The position numbers and the translations under genes were made by a program. From Porphyrobacter sp. (GTDB taxonomy: Bacteria > Pseudomonadota > Alphaproteobacteria > Sphingomonadales > Sphingomonadaceae): 64,000 nt of DNA. Location of the stretch: NCBI GenBank assembly GCA_027531395.1, contig JAPZRO010000001.1, positions 62,001 through 126,000 on the forward strand, in the 5' to 3' direction. The stretch's first letter is position 1; every line of letters begins with the position of its first letter. The notes under the pieces were generated by a model. The model worked only from the letters and a program-made list of their open reading frames with translations. It ran no database searches and was not told the origin of the DNA. Shown here piece by piece: positions 8,754 through 18,891 of the stretch.

Positions 8754-9394
8754 TCTGGCTCTTTCCAGCCAGCCTCTTGTAATACCTGCATTAAATCTTC
8801 GTCGCTCATGGCGGACGGACAGCCGGGTTCGGCGCGGGAATCCTGTTGGCGATAGGCGGCGAATTCGTCGGGGTCCTGCACACAGAGCGCGCCGGTCTCG
8901 ACCGCCTCGCCCGCTTCGACCTTGGCCAGCAGGCTCTCGAAATCGCGCGCGTGGCGCTCGGCCATCGGGCGCAGGCGGCCGAACACCGGATTGCCCTCCA
9001 GCGTGCGCGAGCGCAGCAGCGCGACCGTCAGCCCCTCGTCGAAGCGGCGGTAGGAGCCGACCTGCTCGCCCTTGTAGAACACCGGCCGCTCGACCCCGTT
9101 GATCGCCCGGTCGAGCGCGGCGTGGGCGAGCACGTCGAAGGAGTGGTGATAGGCGACCTCCCAGGCGAGATCGAAGGGCTGGCCCTTCAGCCGCGAGCGC
9201 AGTCGGTAGGCCGACTGCCGCGAACACCCCACCGACCGCGCCGCCTCGTGGACGGAATGCGTCGCGGAGAGCGCGCGCAGGAACGCGACCTGCTTGGGCA
9301 GGGACCACCCGTCATGCCGCTCGGCGCGCGCGGGCGTGGGGAGAGTGACGGGCGCTGAAGCGCGGGGCGAGCGGGGAGAGTGCGTGTGGGCCAT
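8750..9394 (-). CDS. Helix-turn-helix protein of unknown role
   Basis: A 214-residue protein from the ATG at 9394; a further upstream ATG at 9469 would add an unlikely Pro/Cys-rich leader. Residues about 32-65 form a Hin/resolvase-like helix-turn-helix (VHEAARSVGCSRQSAYRLRSR), followed by a conserved-looking block with AWEVAYHHSFDVLAHAALDRAINGVERPVFYKGEQVGSYRRFDE. No nuclease or recombinase catalytic residues were found. It could be a transcription regulator or a derelict phage-type protein. It is known to me only as a sphingomonad hypothetical. Confidence 0.6.
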   Translation of the reverse strand: MAHTHSPRSPRASAPVTLPTPARAERHDGWSLPKQVAFLRALSATHSVHEAARSVGCSRQSAYRLRSRLKGQPFDLAWEVAYHHSFDVLAHAALDRAINGVERPVFYKGEQVGSYRRFDEGLTVALLRSRTLEGNPVFGRLRPMAERHARDFESLLAKVEAGEAVETGALCVQDPDEFAAYRQQDSRAEPGCPSAMSDEDLMQVLQEAGWKEPE

Positions 9395-9605
9395 CCGGGG
9401 AGGATGACTCGGGTTGGGGGGTGTAGGAAAGGGCTCGAAAGTCCAACACTCTAAGCAGAATAGCGCCACTCTGTCCCTCTGCGACCTCTGTGTGAAGCCA
9501 TGCTATGAGTGCGGGGAAACGTCGGCGCTGTCCGGATGAGCGGCACCTAGTCCGTTCCCCGGGGGGAGGGGAAATGCGGGGTTTGGATAGGTCGTAGCAC
9601 CCCCC

Positions 9606-10700
9606 TCACCCCGCCTTCAGCGCAATTCCCGCAAACCCGCCCGGCAGCACCACCCGCAGCGTGCCCGGGGCGGTTTCGGTGACTTCGATGGGGAAGCTGG
9701 TGCCCGCGTCGGGGTCGTCGGCCATATGGGTGCCGGTGAGGCTCCCGCGCCAGAACACCTTGCCGGCAGCGATGCCGTCGCCCTGTGGGCCGACCCAGAT
9801 CAGCTCCCACCCGCCGCCGTCGCGCGAGGGGGTGATGAGGCCGGTCGCCGCCGCGCCGTAGACGATGTGGAGCCACGGCCCATCCTCGACCCCGAAGCCG
9901 CGGTCGCCATTGTCCCACGCCAGATCATAGAGGCGGATCGCCCCGCCCGCCGCGGTGCCGCGCGCGGTCATGCTCAGCCGGCCGGTGTAGCGGCTGCCGT
10001 TGGAGGTGCCGCTGGTGGTGTAGGTGCCCGCAAGGCTCCCGTCGGCCGCGGCCCCGCCGGTGCGGGTGGCGGTCTCCTCGCCCTTGATCGAGCCGTCGAT
10101 CAGCGACCAGCGTCCGGTGAGCTGGCCCGGCACGGCGGTGCGCGTGTAGGTCACCCCGCCGCCCTGCCCGTTGACGCTGAGCGCCAGCGTGTAGCCGAGC
10201 GGCGCCGATGCGGCGGGGGTTACGGCTCGCGGCGCAGGTGAAGGTGAAGCGAGCGGATTGGTGGCGGGGCCGACGGGCGGTCCGGGCGTGCGCGGGGGCG
10301 GCGCGGGCAGGGGCGCAGAGAGATCGAACATTCCGCCTTCCTGGCATTGGAGCATCTCGCCCGTCAGCAGCACTACGTTCTGGGCGGTTGCCTGCAGTTC
10401 CTGCATGAAGCCGACCGTCTCGGCATCGAATGCTTCGACCGAGACGCCCTGCGTCGCGGCAAGGGCAACACCGCGCGCCTCGGACGCCTGCGCCTTGCGC
10501 GCGAAGTCGGCCTTGTCCTGCGCGTTGTCGCTGTAGCCTGCGAACACCGCGCCCAGCACCGCGCAACGGCTCCAGTTGCGCCAGTCGGCACGGAAGGCGG
10601 CGGCCTCCTCGGGTGTCATCATCTTCGGAGACTCGTCCTGCGCGCCCGCCGGCGCGGCGGCGAACAGCGTGGCGGTGGCGGCAAGCAGGAATGTGCGCAT
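9606..10700 (-). CDS. Secreted protein of unknown function
   Basis: A 364-residue exported protein. The signal peptide covers residues 1-20 (cleavage after APAGAQ). An alpha-helical segment with two cysteines follows (residues 25-118), then a Pro-rich linker (about 130-165), then a beta-rich C-terminal domain with repeated GRWSLIDGSIKGEETATRTGG- and GTYTTSGTSNGSRYTGR-like strands, suggesting a lipocalin-like or barrel fold. No catalytic motif is recognised. It is followed on the same strand by the DUF3833 lipoprotein pair but separated by an 81-bp gap from it in the reading direction. Confidence 0.65.
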   Translation of the reverse strand: MRTFLLAATATLFAAAPAGAQDESPKMMTPEEAAAFRADWRNWSRCAVLGAVFAGYSDNAQDKADFARKAQASEARGVALAATQGVSVEAFDAETVGFMQELQATAQNVVLLTGEMLQCQEGGMFDLSAPLPAPPPRTPGPPVGPATNPLASPSPAPRAVTPAASAPLGYTLALSVNGQGGGVTYTRTAVPGQLTGRWSLIDGSIKGEETATRTGGAAADGSLAGTYTTSGTSNGSRYTGRLSMTARGTAAGGAIRLYDLAWDNGDRGFGVEDGPWLHIVYGAAATGLITPSRDGGGWELIWVGPQGDGIAAGKVFWRGSLTGTHMADDPDAGTSFPIEVTETAPGTLRVVLPGGFAGIALKAG

Positions 10701-10781
10701 GAATGTCTCCCCCCGAAAACAGCGATGCGGCCCTTAGGCCAAGGTGCCGCAAGCGCGGGTCGCTGGCAAGCGGGCGCGCTC

Positions 10782-11333
10782 TCAGGGGGTCTTGCGGATA
10801 TCCTCGGCCAGCACCGCCACGGTGATCCCGAGCTGGCTGACCTTGAGCCGGTTGTCGGCGCGCATCCCGTCGGGCGCGAGGGTCAGCTCCTGCCTCACCT
10901 TAAAGCTGCCCTCCATCGTGTATTCGAGCACCAGCAGGTTGCCGCGCGCCTCGCCGCGCACCGGCCCGATCGCATCGGTGAGCGTGCCCTCGTAGCGGCC
11001 GGGAGCGACCTCGACGAGCCGCCACTGGCGTGCGCGCGGGGGCTTATCGCCCTCGGTCACGGTCTGGTCGAGCAGCAGCACGCGGCGGGGCGGAGCGGCC
11101 CATGCAACCTCGGTCTGCGCCTCGGTGACGATCCGCCCATTGCTTTCGACCCTCACGGGGACGGGATCGGACAGCACCTTGTCGAGCGTGCCCGTGCCCT
11201 GACTGCGCCCTGCAAAGAAGGTGAAGGGATCGAAGCGCGGCGCCTCGGAGCCGGCAAGCGGCGCGGCGATCGGCGGGGTGGAGACACACCCGGCCAGCGC
11301 CAGCGCGAGGGGGACGAGGAGGCTAGAGCGCAT
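10782..11333 (-). CDS. DUF3833-like lipoprotein
   Basis: A 183-residue lipoprotein with a short signal and lipobox LALAGC at residues 11-16. The body matches the DUF3833 pattern: FDPFTFFAGRSQGTGTLD at the N-terminal end, a central Arg-Gln-Trp strand (PPRARQWRLVEVAPGRYEGTLTDAIGPVRGEARGN) and a C-terminal strand YTMEGSFKVRQELTLAPDG. Function is unknown for the family. Its start overlaps the stop of the upstream gene by 11 bp, so the two are probably one transcript. Confidence 0.7.
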   Translation of the reverse strand: MRSSLLVPLALALAGCVSTPPIAAPLAGSEAPRFDPFTFFAGRSQGTGTLDKVLSDPVPVRVESNGRIVTEAQTEVAWAAPPRRVLLLDQTVTEGDKPPRARQWRLVEVAPGRYEGTLTDAIGPVRGEARGNLLVLEYTMEGSFKVRQELTLAPDGMRADNRLKVSQLGITVAVLAEDIRKTP

Positions 11334-11877
11334 CGCCAGGCGCGCCTGCCTCGACCGCTTCGATATGGACCACGCTGGTCGCCGTGCGGCCGGTGTTGAC
11401 GTCGGTCACCGCCAGTTCGACGCGGTAGCGCCCGAGCTGCTCGCCGTCCTCGATGGTCAGCCCGATGCCGGCCGGCGCGAGGCCGATATTGCCGCGCGCG
11501 ACGGTGCTCGGCCCCTTGAAGGCGTCGAAAACGAGCGGCTCGCCATAGGGCGTGCCGTCGGGCGCGGTGATGGTGACAGTGGCGGCAAGGTGGCACGCGC
11601 CCGCCGCATCCGGCTCGCAGTTGACGTACAGGATCGCCTGCGTGAGCCGCCGGTTGCGCTCGATCCGGGTGGCGGTGGGCAAGGTCGGCGGGGTCGGCCC
11701 GGCCCAGGCCTCCATGAAGGCAGCCGGATCCGCGGTCCACAGATGGATGATCTTGAGGTCGCCCGCCGCTGCCTCGACATTGTCGCGTTCCGGCGCGGCC
11801 TGCTGCGCGGCGAGCGGCCCCGCCCCGGCGAGGCTGGCGAGCAGCGCGGCCATGATGGCGGCAAGACAGTTTCGCAT
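11323..11877 (-). CDS. Secreted protein of unknown function, coupled to the DUF3833 gene
   Basis: A 184-residue exported protein from the ATG at 11877; the signal peptide MRNCLAAIMAALLASLAGAGPLAAQ is clear. The mature part is beta-rich with two cysteines (YVNCEPDAAGACHL) that may form a disulfide, and contains TVTITAPDGTPYGEPLVFD and YRVELAVTDVNTGRTATS, reminiscent of an immunoglobulin-like fold. No catalytic residues were found. It overlaps the following lipoprotein gene, which suggests the two work together in the envelope. Confidence 0.6.
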   Translation of the reverse strand: MRNCLAAIMAALLASLAGAGPLAAQQAAPERDNVEAAAGDLKIIHLWTADPAAFMEAWAGPTPPTLPTATRIERNRRLTQAILYVNCEPDAAGACHLAATVTITAPDGTPYGEPLVFDAFKGPSTVARGNIGLAPAGIGLTIEDGEQLGRYRVELAVTDVNTGRTATSVVHIEAVEAGAPGDAL

Positions 11878-12038
11878 CAGGCAATCTCCGCTCCCGGATG
11901 CGGCGGCGCCCGGAAAAATGCAGGCTGCCCAATGGCCAAGCGGCAGGCAAGCAGATTCGGCAAGCCTGCCCTGCCGCTCGCCTTCCGCCCGCATTCGCGG
12001 GCGCGCGGGTGGCGCGGCGGGTATCAGCTTGGCAAGGG

Positions 12039-12254
12039 TCAGGCCGTGCGCGGCAACGGAGCGCAGGCCGCGCGGTCGCCGGTGACGAAGCGCGCCGCGC
12101 TGACATCCGCGCCGCCATCTTCGCGCAGGTCGCGGATCCTTCCGGCCAGCAGCGTGATGGTGTCGCGATAGGCCGCGCGGGGCGCGCTCGCGGTGGTGCG
12201 GGACTTGCCGAACACGGCGATCTGGTGGGCGTGGAGCAGCTGGTTCATGTCCAT
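12039..12254 (-). CDS. Small hypothetical protein
   Basis: A 71-residue protein from the ATG at 12254 (a second ATG lies six bases on). It begins MDMNQLLHAHQIAVFGKSRT and has a helical middle (YRDTITLLAGRIRDLRED). No signal peptide and no known domain. The rest of the longer open frame upstream is antisense-like and was not used. It sits directly downstream of the atypical cold-shock-domain gene on the same strand and may share its transcript. Confidence 0.5.
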   Translation of the reverse strand: MDMNQLLHAHQIAVFGKSRTTASAPRAAYRDTITLLAGRIRDLREDGGADVSAARFVTGDRAACAPLPRTA

Positions 12255-12336
12255 GGGACGGGTCTTTCGGGGCTGGAGAAATGGCAAGGGGCTCCCGGCG
12301 AACCGGAAGCCCCCGACTATGGGCAGGGCGTCTGCG

Positions 12337-12579
12337 TCAGCTCTGCTGTTTCGAGCCGCTGTCGCCGTCACCCTGTTCCATCTGCAGGTTGGTGGCGTGT
12401 GCCGTGCCGCCATTAACCTGCCGCGTGTCGTAGCCGTAACGCTGGTCGGCGCGCGGCTCCTGGGCCTGCTGCTGGAGATCGGACTTGTTGAACGGCAGGG
12501 CATCGCCGCCCTTGTCCGGCGTGATCATCCCGGCACCCTTGGCGCTGTTGTAGGACTTGATCTTGCCATACTGGGTCAT
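12337..12579 (-). CDS. Atypical cold-shock-domain protein with a Gln-rich tail
   Basis: An 80-residue protein. Residues 1-35 follow the start of a cold-shock domain (MTQYGKIKSYNSAKGAGMITPDKGG), with the RNP1 aromatic residues of KGYGFI replaced by KGAGMI. The second half is hydrophilic and rich in Gln, Asp and Ser, ending QGDGDSGSKQQS, and no normal RNP2 FVH motif is seen. It is probably a divergent nucleic-acid-binding stress protein. The start is preceded by AGGAAGCAGC. The leader faces an AT-rich block. Confidence 0.75.
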   Translation of the reverse strand: MTQYGKIKSYNSAKGAGMITPDKGGDALPFNKSDLQQQAQEPRADQRYGYDTRQVNGGTAHATNLQMEQGDGDSGSKQQS

Positions 12580-12734
12580 GATGCTGCTTCCTTTTCCTGT
12601 CCGCGCGGGCAGCCGAAGATGGTCACTTGTGCACGGGGGCATGAGTCACGCTGAAACGAAATTCCGACTTTACTCGGTCTGTTCATATTCCGGTCTGACT
12701 TCTTGCATCACTGATATGGGAATGATTGAATATT

Positions 12735-12764
12735 TTACAAGGATGATTGTTATATTATTATAAT
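12735..12764 (+). promoter_or_regulatory. Candidate sigma70-type promoter in an AT-rich island
   Basis: TTACAA (12735-12740) and TATAAT (12759-12764) are separated by 18 bp inside an unusually AT-rich block (about 12655-12785) in otherwise GC-rich DNA. The promoter points toward the small basic gene at 12844. The assignment is from sequence only; the AT richness makes chance matches more likely. Confidence 0.4.
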
Positions 12765-12843
12765 CATATTTTATTGGTGATTGACTTTACGCAATGGAGC
12801 GCGCACGCCCCGCGCGGGCATACCGCCCGTCAAGGAACAGCTT

Positions 12844-12978
12844 ATGGCCAAGGGCCAGCAGAGAAAGAGCCGCGAAGCGCGCAAGCCCAAGAAGGATCCC
12901 GGGCCGAAGCTGAACGCCAGCCAGCCGAGCCTCAAGCCCGGCGGGATCAAGGGTCTGGAGAACCTGCGCAACAGCTGA
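12844..12978 (+). CDS. Small very basic hypothetical protein
   Basis: A 44-residue protein MAKGQQRKSREARKPKKDPG... that is rich in Lys and Arg and has a short C-terminal helix (GGIKGLENLRNS). The start is preceded by AAGGAACAGCTT, a good ribosome binding site. Very short basic proteins of this type are widespread in Sphingomonadales, and their composition suggests RNA or DNA binding. Codon use fits the genome, which together with the ribosome site and promoter supports a real gene. Confidence 0.6.
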   Translation: MAKGQQRKSREARKPKKDPGPKLNASQPSLKPGGIKGLENLRNS

Positions 12979-13014
12979 GCGCGACCGACGGCGCGCGCCC
13001 CGCTCCGCTACCGC

Positions 13015-13287
13015 TCAGGCCGCGCGCGCGGCGAGCAGGTTCCAGATAGCGGCGAAGATGATGCCATAGGCAAAGCCGATGGTGGCGGTGAGGCCGACAA
13101 GGCCCGCTGCAGTCACCAGATCGAACGGGCCGACATTCATCGTCATGTGGATCATGTGGAGCCGCAGCACGAAATCGAGCACCGGCTGCCCCCACCCCGC
13201 CGCAACCAGCCCCGCCCACAGGCTGTGCAGCAGGCCGAGCATCGCGCCGGTCGAAAGGCCGGTCTTCACTGTGTTGATGGGTCGCAT
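13015..13287 (-). CDS. Small integral membrane protein
   Basis: A 90-residue protein from the ATG at 13287 (an upstream ATG would add an Arg-rich leader). It has three hydrophobic stretches, about residues 12-32, 48-66 and 68-86, and a His/Met-rich loop HMIHMTMNVGPFDL between the first two. I do not recognise the family. It is convergent with the small basic gene, 36 bp apart. Confidence 0.6.
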   Translation of the reverse strand: MRPINTVKTGLSTGAMLGLLHSLWAGLVAAGWGQPVLDFVLRLHMIHMTMNVGPFDLVTAAGLVGLTATIGFAYGIIFAAIWNLLAARAA

Positions 13288-13385
13288 GGTATCCCTCCCG
13301 CGCCGGGCCGATGGTGGCACCGGCTGTCCGCCATTCTAGTGCCCGGGAGAGGAGAGCGAATTGATCTGGCGCAAGCCGCGCGGGG

Positions 13386-13952
13386 CTATTGGCCCGCCTG
13401 CGTGAGCACGGTGCGGTTGCGGCTGAACCATTCCTCGCCGGTATCGTCGAGAAAGTCGACCTCCTTGAGCGTGACAAGGCTCGCCCCGTCGCGGGTGGTG
13501 GTCTCGCGGATGCGCGCCGGGCGGTTGTCGTCCTCGGCTTCGCGCAGGGCAATGATGGTCCAGTGCGATGCATCCGTGGCGGCGGCGAGCGAGAGCGTCG
13601 CGGCCTCGAGCCACGGCGTGCGGCCAGCGCGGAAGCCGGAATTGTATTCGGTCACCCCGTCCGCACCCAGCATCGAGATGCTGGTGATGAAGACATTGCC
13701 GACCCGCGGGCCGTCATCGAACACCGAGCGGCGCAGCATGGTGTTGCGGTCGCCTTCGAGGGTCACGGTGACGCTGACCGAGATGCCCTCCCACCGCTGC
13801 GAGGAATAGTCGAGATATTGGAGCTGCCCCTCCCACGCCCCTGCCATCGAGGCGCGCGCCTCGGCGAGCGAGACGGGGGGCGCATCCTGCGCCGCCGCGG
13901 GAGCGGCGAACAGGGCGGCGAGGCAGGCGGCGGCGGAGGCAAGGCGCATCAT
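13386..13952 (-). CDS. Secreted protein of unknown function
   Basis: A 188-residue exported protein: signal peptide MMRLASAAACLAALFAAPAAAQ, then a beta-rich domain that starts MAGAWEGQLQYLDYSSQRWEGISVSVTVT and resembles a small lipocalin/THAP4-type barrel in style. The C-terminal FSRNRTVLTQAG is basic. No known active site. It is transcribed in the same direction as thiC but on the other side of a 53-bp gap from the thiC stop, reading away from it. Confidence 0.6.
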   Translation of the reverse strand: MMRLASAAACLAALFAAPAAAQDAPPVSLAEARASMAGAWEGQLQYLDYSSQRWEGISVSVTVTLEGDRNTMLRRSVFDDGPRVGNVFITSISMLGADGVTEYNSGFRAGRTPWLEAATLSLAAATDASHWTIIALREAEDDNRPARIRETTTRDGASLVTLKEVDFLDDTGEEWFSRNRTVLTQAGQ

Positions 13953-14005
13953 GGCATTCTCCTGTCGAGACCCGAGCTACGCAGGCCCCCGCCGCCCGGC
14001 TGCAA

Positions 14006-16057
<2,052 letters not shown>

Positions 16058-16918
16058 TCACGCAAAGCGCGCGGGTATCTCCGGATCACCTGTGTCGAGC
16101 AGCGGAATGCTGCCCTCGCCGAGGCCCGCATAGGCGCTGGCCCAATGCGCCACCCAGGCCGGATCGCGCACCTTTGACGGGTGGTAGCCCGGCAGCAAGG
16201 ATCGCAGCATCGCGGGCGAGGTGTGGAGCAGGAACCGCGCCACCATCAGCCATAGCCTGATGCGGCTCGCGGGGCTGGTCCACAGCCCGTCGCGCTTCAG
16301 CATCGCGGCATAGCCCTTGCGGCTCGCCAGCGCGACGTGGACCGTCCCGCACAGCAGGCCCCACGCCCGACCGCGCCAGTCGCCATAGAGGTGGTTGTAG
16401 AGATCCCACGCGACGTTCTTGTGCTCGGTCTCCTCGACCATGTGCCACAGCACCAGCGAGGCAATCGCGCTGTCCGATCCGGCGAAGAGCTGGCGGCGCG
16501 AGCGGATCAGCCATTCGGTGATGCCCATCGTCATGGTCTCGAACCCGGCGGTATAGGCCAGCCGCCATTTCAGGCTGCGCTTCTGGAAGCGGCGGTAATC
16601 GGCCTCCATCTCCGCCTCGACGCCCGCCAGCTCGGGGTAATGGCGTTTCAGGATCTCGTTGTAGCGGCGGTGGCTCTGGAAGTGGACGCCCTCCTGACCG
16701 ATGAAGCCGTGAACGTCGGCCTTCAGGGCCGGATCATCGACCTGCTTCAGCGCCTCGGTGACGGTCTTGATGAGGAAGGGCTCGAGATAGGGCATGGCGA
16801 GCGAGGCGCCGTTGACCATGTGGCTCCATTCGGGGCGCTCTGGGTGCCAGACGGGATCGATCCCCTCGTCGAAGGCAAAGGGGATGCGGCGGACGAGGAT
16901 CGGCGGGTGCGCGGTCAC
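16058..16918 (-). CDS. PF10118 'metal-dependent hydrolase' family protein with di-iron signature (paralogue 1)
   Basis: A 286-residue soluble protein of the COG3687/PF10118 family. The start is a GTG at 16918 that overlaps the upstream stop (GTGA). The helical core carries Glu46 (MPYLEPF), Glu76-x-x-His79 (QEGVHF), Glu127 (AGFETM) and Glu163-x-x-His166 (VEETEHKNVAWD). The order and spacing are those of ferritin-like di-iron carboxylate enzymes. The family name says hydrolase, but I infer an O2-activating oxygenase, desaturase or related di-iron role. It is translationally coupled to a styrene-oxide-isomerase-like membrane protein. A paralogue with identical ligands lies at 59945. Confidence 0.85.
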   Translation of the reverse strand: MTAHPPILVRRIPFAFDEGIDPVWHPERPEWSHMVNGASLAMPYLEPFLIKTVTEALKQVDDPALKADVHGFIGQEGVHFQSHRRYNEILKRHYPELAGVEAEMEADYRRFQKRSLKWRLAYTAGFETMTMGITEWLIRSRRQLFAGSDSAIASLVLWHMVEETEHKNVAWDLYNHLYGDWRGRAWGLLCGTVHVALASRKGYAAMLKRDGLWTSPASRIRLWLMVARFLLHTSPAMLRSLLPGYHPSKVRDPAWVAHWASAYAGLGEGSIPLLDTGDPEIPARFA

Positions 16919-17412
16919 TGGTCGGCCCCGTGGCGGTGGTGCTGCCAAGCGCCCCACAGCAGCAGGCCGATCGCCAGATGCACGCCGATCATCGCGGGCC
17001 AGCCGGCGAGGAAGATGATGTTGTTGATCGTCACGTCGCCCGGAAACGGCCCGCCGCCGAATTCCAGCCCGCGCGTGCCGAACAGGGCATTGGCGATGGC
17101 GGGCAGCGTGAACAGCCAGCCGAAAGCCAGCGCTGCCCAGAACAGCACCGCCTGCGCCCGCTCGGAGAGACGCAGGTATCCACCCGCCGCCCCGATCGCG
17201 ATCAGCATGGTGCCGTTGGTGATGCCTTCAAGGTGCGCCATGTTCCACGCCCGCCGGTCGCCCGGGATGGCGACGGGCACGTCGGTGACGAAGGGCCACA
17301 GGTCGATCGCGCCCAGCGTGAAGAAGAAATAGAGCCAGCCCGACAGCACGGCGCTCGCGATCAGGCCAATCCCGTTGAGGACCAGCAGGCCCCGGCGTCT
17401 CTCGGTCAGCAT
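16915..17412 (-). CDS. Styrene oxide isomerase-like membrane protein
   Basis: A 165-residue protein with four predicted transmembrane helices (about 10-31, 62-80, 86-108 and 128-155). From memory of the styrene oxide isomerase StyC, the second half aligns: AWNMAHLEGITNGTMLIAIGA against its AH....NG block, and TRGLEFGGGPFPGDVTI against its NRGLTFG...GPGD block, with the same spacing. His60 falls where StyC has its haem-ligand histidine and Asn66 where it has the active-site asparagine. The position of the StyC catalytic tyrosine appears to be Ala, so the reaction may differ. Its stop overlaps the start of the PF10118 gene. Confidence 0.65.
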   Translation of the reverse strand: MLTERRRGLLVLNGIGLIASAVLSGWLYFFFTLGAIDLWPFVTDVPVAIPGDRRAWNMAHLEGITNGTMLIAIGAAGGYLRLSERAQAVLFWAALAFGWLFTLPAIANALFGTRGLEFGGGPFPGDVTINNIIFLAGWPAMIGVHLAIGLLLWGAWQHHRHGADQ

Positions 17413-17452
17413 ATGTCCCTCCCCCCTCAGGGATGCGCGCGGCCGCGGGCCG

Positions 17453-18739
17453 CTATTCGATCACCCGCCCGCGCACCATCACGAAGTCGACCTCTTCCAG
17501 CACGGTCACATCGGCCAGCGGATTGCCGTCGACCGCGATTATGTCCGCCGAGTAGCCGGACGCGAGGCGGCCGATCTGGCTTTCCATGCCGAGCACCTTG
17601 GCCGCCACGGTGGTGGCCGAGGCGAGCACCTCGCGGTCGCTCATGCCCTGCTTCTTCATCAGGCCCAGTTCCTCGGCGTTGCGGCCGTGCTGGTAGACGC
17701 CCGCATCGGTGCCGAAGGCGACAGTGACGCCATACTGGCGCGCGCGGCTGACCAGCGAGGCCATCAGCGGCTGGACGGCGCGGATCTTGTCCTCGACCAC
17801 GGGGGTATAGACGCCCTTGCCCAGCCCCTCGGAGACGCCTTCGAGCGCCATCAGGGTCGGCACCAGCACCGTGCCATTGGCCTTCATCGCCTTGGCTGCG
17901 GCTTCATCGAGATAGGTGCCGTGCTCGATCGAATCGATCCCCGCCTCGGCGGCCTGCTGGATGCCGCGCGCGCCGTGGGCGTGGGCCATGACCTTGAGGC
18001 CGAGCGAATGGGCGGTGTCGGCGATCGCCTTCATTTCCTCGGGCGTGAAATGGGCTTCGAGCCCGCGGCCCTGCTGCGAGAGGACGCCGCCGGTGGCGGT
18101 GATCTTGATCACGTCCGCGCCGTTCTGGCTGGCGAGCCGCACCTTGGCGGCGCACTCGACCACGCCGGTGCAGGTGAAGCCGCTATCGAGCAGTTCGTTG
18201 ACCTCGGAGCGGAAGCCGTTGACGTCGCCATGCCCGCCGATGATCGCCAGCGCGGGACCGGCGGCGACGATGCGCGGCCCCGGCACTATGCCCTCCGCCG
18301 TGCCGCGCCGCAGCGAGAAGGCGGTATCGCGCCCGCTCCCGGCCTCGCGCACGGTGGTGAAGCCGGCAAGCGCGGTCAGCCGCGCGTTCTTGGCCCCCAC
18401 GACCACGCCCCACTCGTCGGGCTCGGTCGCTTCCTTCCAGAAATCGCCGCCCGGATCGCCGGTGAGGTGGGTGTGCAGGTCGATCAGGCCGGGCAGCACG
18501 GTCTTGCTCGCAAGGTCGATCGTGCGGTCGGCGGTGACGGTTCCGTGGCCGGGGGTGATCGAGACAATCCGCCCGTCGGTGACGAGGATCGTCGCCGGGC
18601 CGCTCGGCTCGCCCGCGGCATCGGTGATGACGCTGCCGGCACGGATCGCGACCGTCTCGGCCGCCAGCGGCGCGGCCATCGCCGCCGCCAGAACGCCTGC
18701 AAGATTGGCCCACCGGCGCGCGCGTCGCATCATCGTCAT
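17453..18739 (-). CDS. Secreted amidohydrolase (imidazolonepropionase/Xaa-Pro-dipeptidase-like, COG1228)
   Basis: A 428-residue exported metal hydrolase. The ATG at 18739 follows GGGGAGAC and gives a Tat/Sec-like basic start (MTMMRRARRW) and a signal ending PLAAE. The TIM-barrel metal sites are visible: LIDLHTHLTG, the lysine strand ADVIKITATGG, VMAHAHGARGI, IEHGTYLD and FGTDAG. This set is typical of periplasmic amidohydrolases that act on Xaa-Pro or similar N-acyl dipeptides. The precise substrate cannot be read. It is transcribed in the same direction as the PF10118/isomerase pair, with a 40-bp gap. Confidence 0.9.
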   Translation of the reverse strand: MTMMRRARRWANLAGVLAAAMAAPLAAETVAIRAGSVITDAAGEPSGPATILVTDGRIVSITPGHGTVTADRTIDLASKTVLPGLIDLHTHLTGDPGGDFWKEATEPDEWGVVVGAKNARLTALAGFTTVREAGSGRDTAFSLRRGTAEGIVPGPRIVAAGPALAIIGGHGDVNGFRSEVNELLDSGFTCTGVVECAAKVRLASQNGADVIKITATGGVLSQQGRGLEAHFTPEEMKAIADTAHSLGLKVMAHAHGARGIQQAAEAGIDSIEHGTYLDEAAAKAMKANGTVLVPTLMALEGVSEGLGKGVYTPVVEDKIRAVQPLMASLVSRARQYGVTVAFGTDAGVYQHGRNAEELGLMKKQGMSDREVLASATTVAAKVLGMESQIGRLASGYSADIIAVDGNPLADVTVLEEVDFVMVRGRVIE

Positions 18740-18891
18740 GTCTCCCCAAGGTCTCCCGATCTCGCACCCGTGATGCGCCGCCGCGCAGCCGGTTGCAAGC
18801 CTCGCGCGCGATTGCGCTTGGGAAGCGCGCGGGGTGCGGTTATCGTGACGCTGTTTCAACCGCTTGCCGATGAGAGAGAGGCCGCACGACC

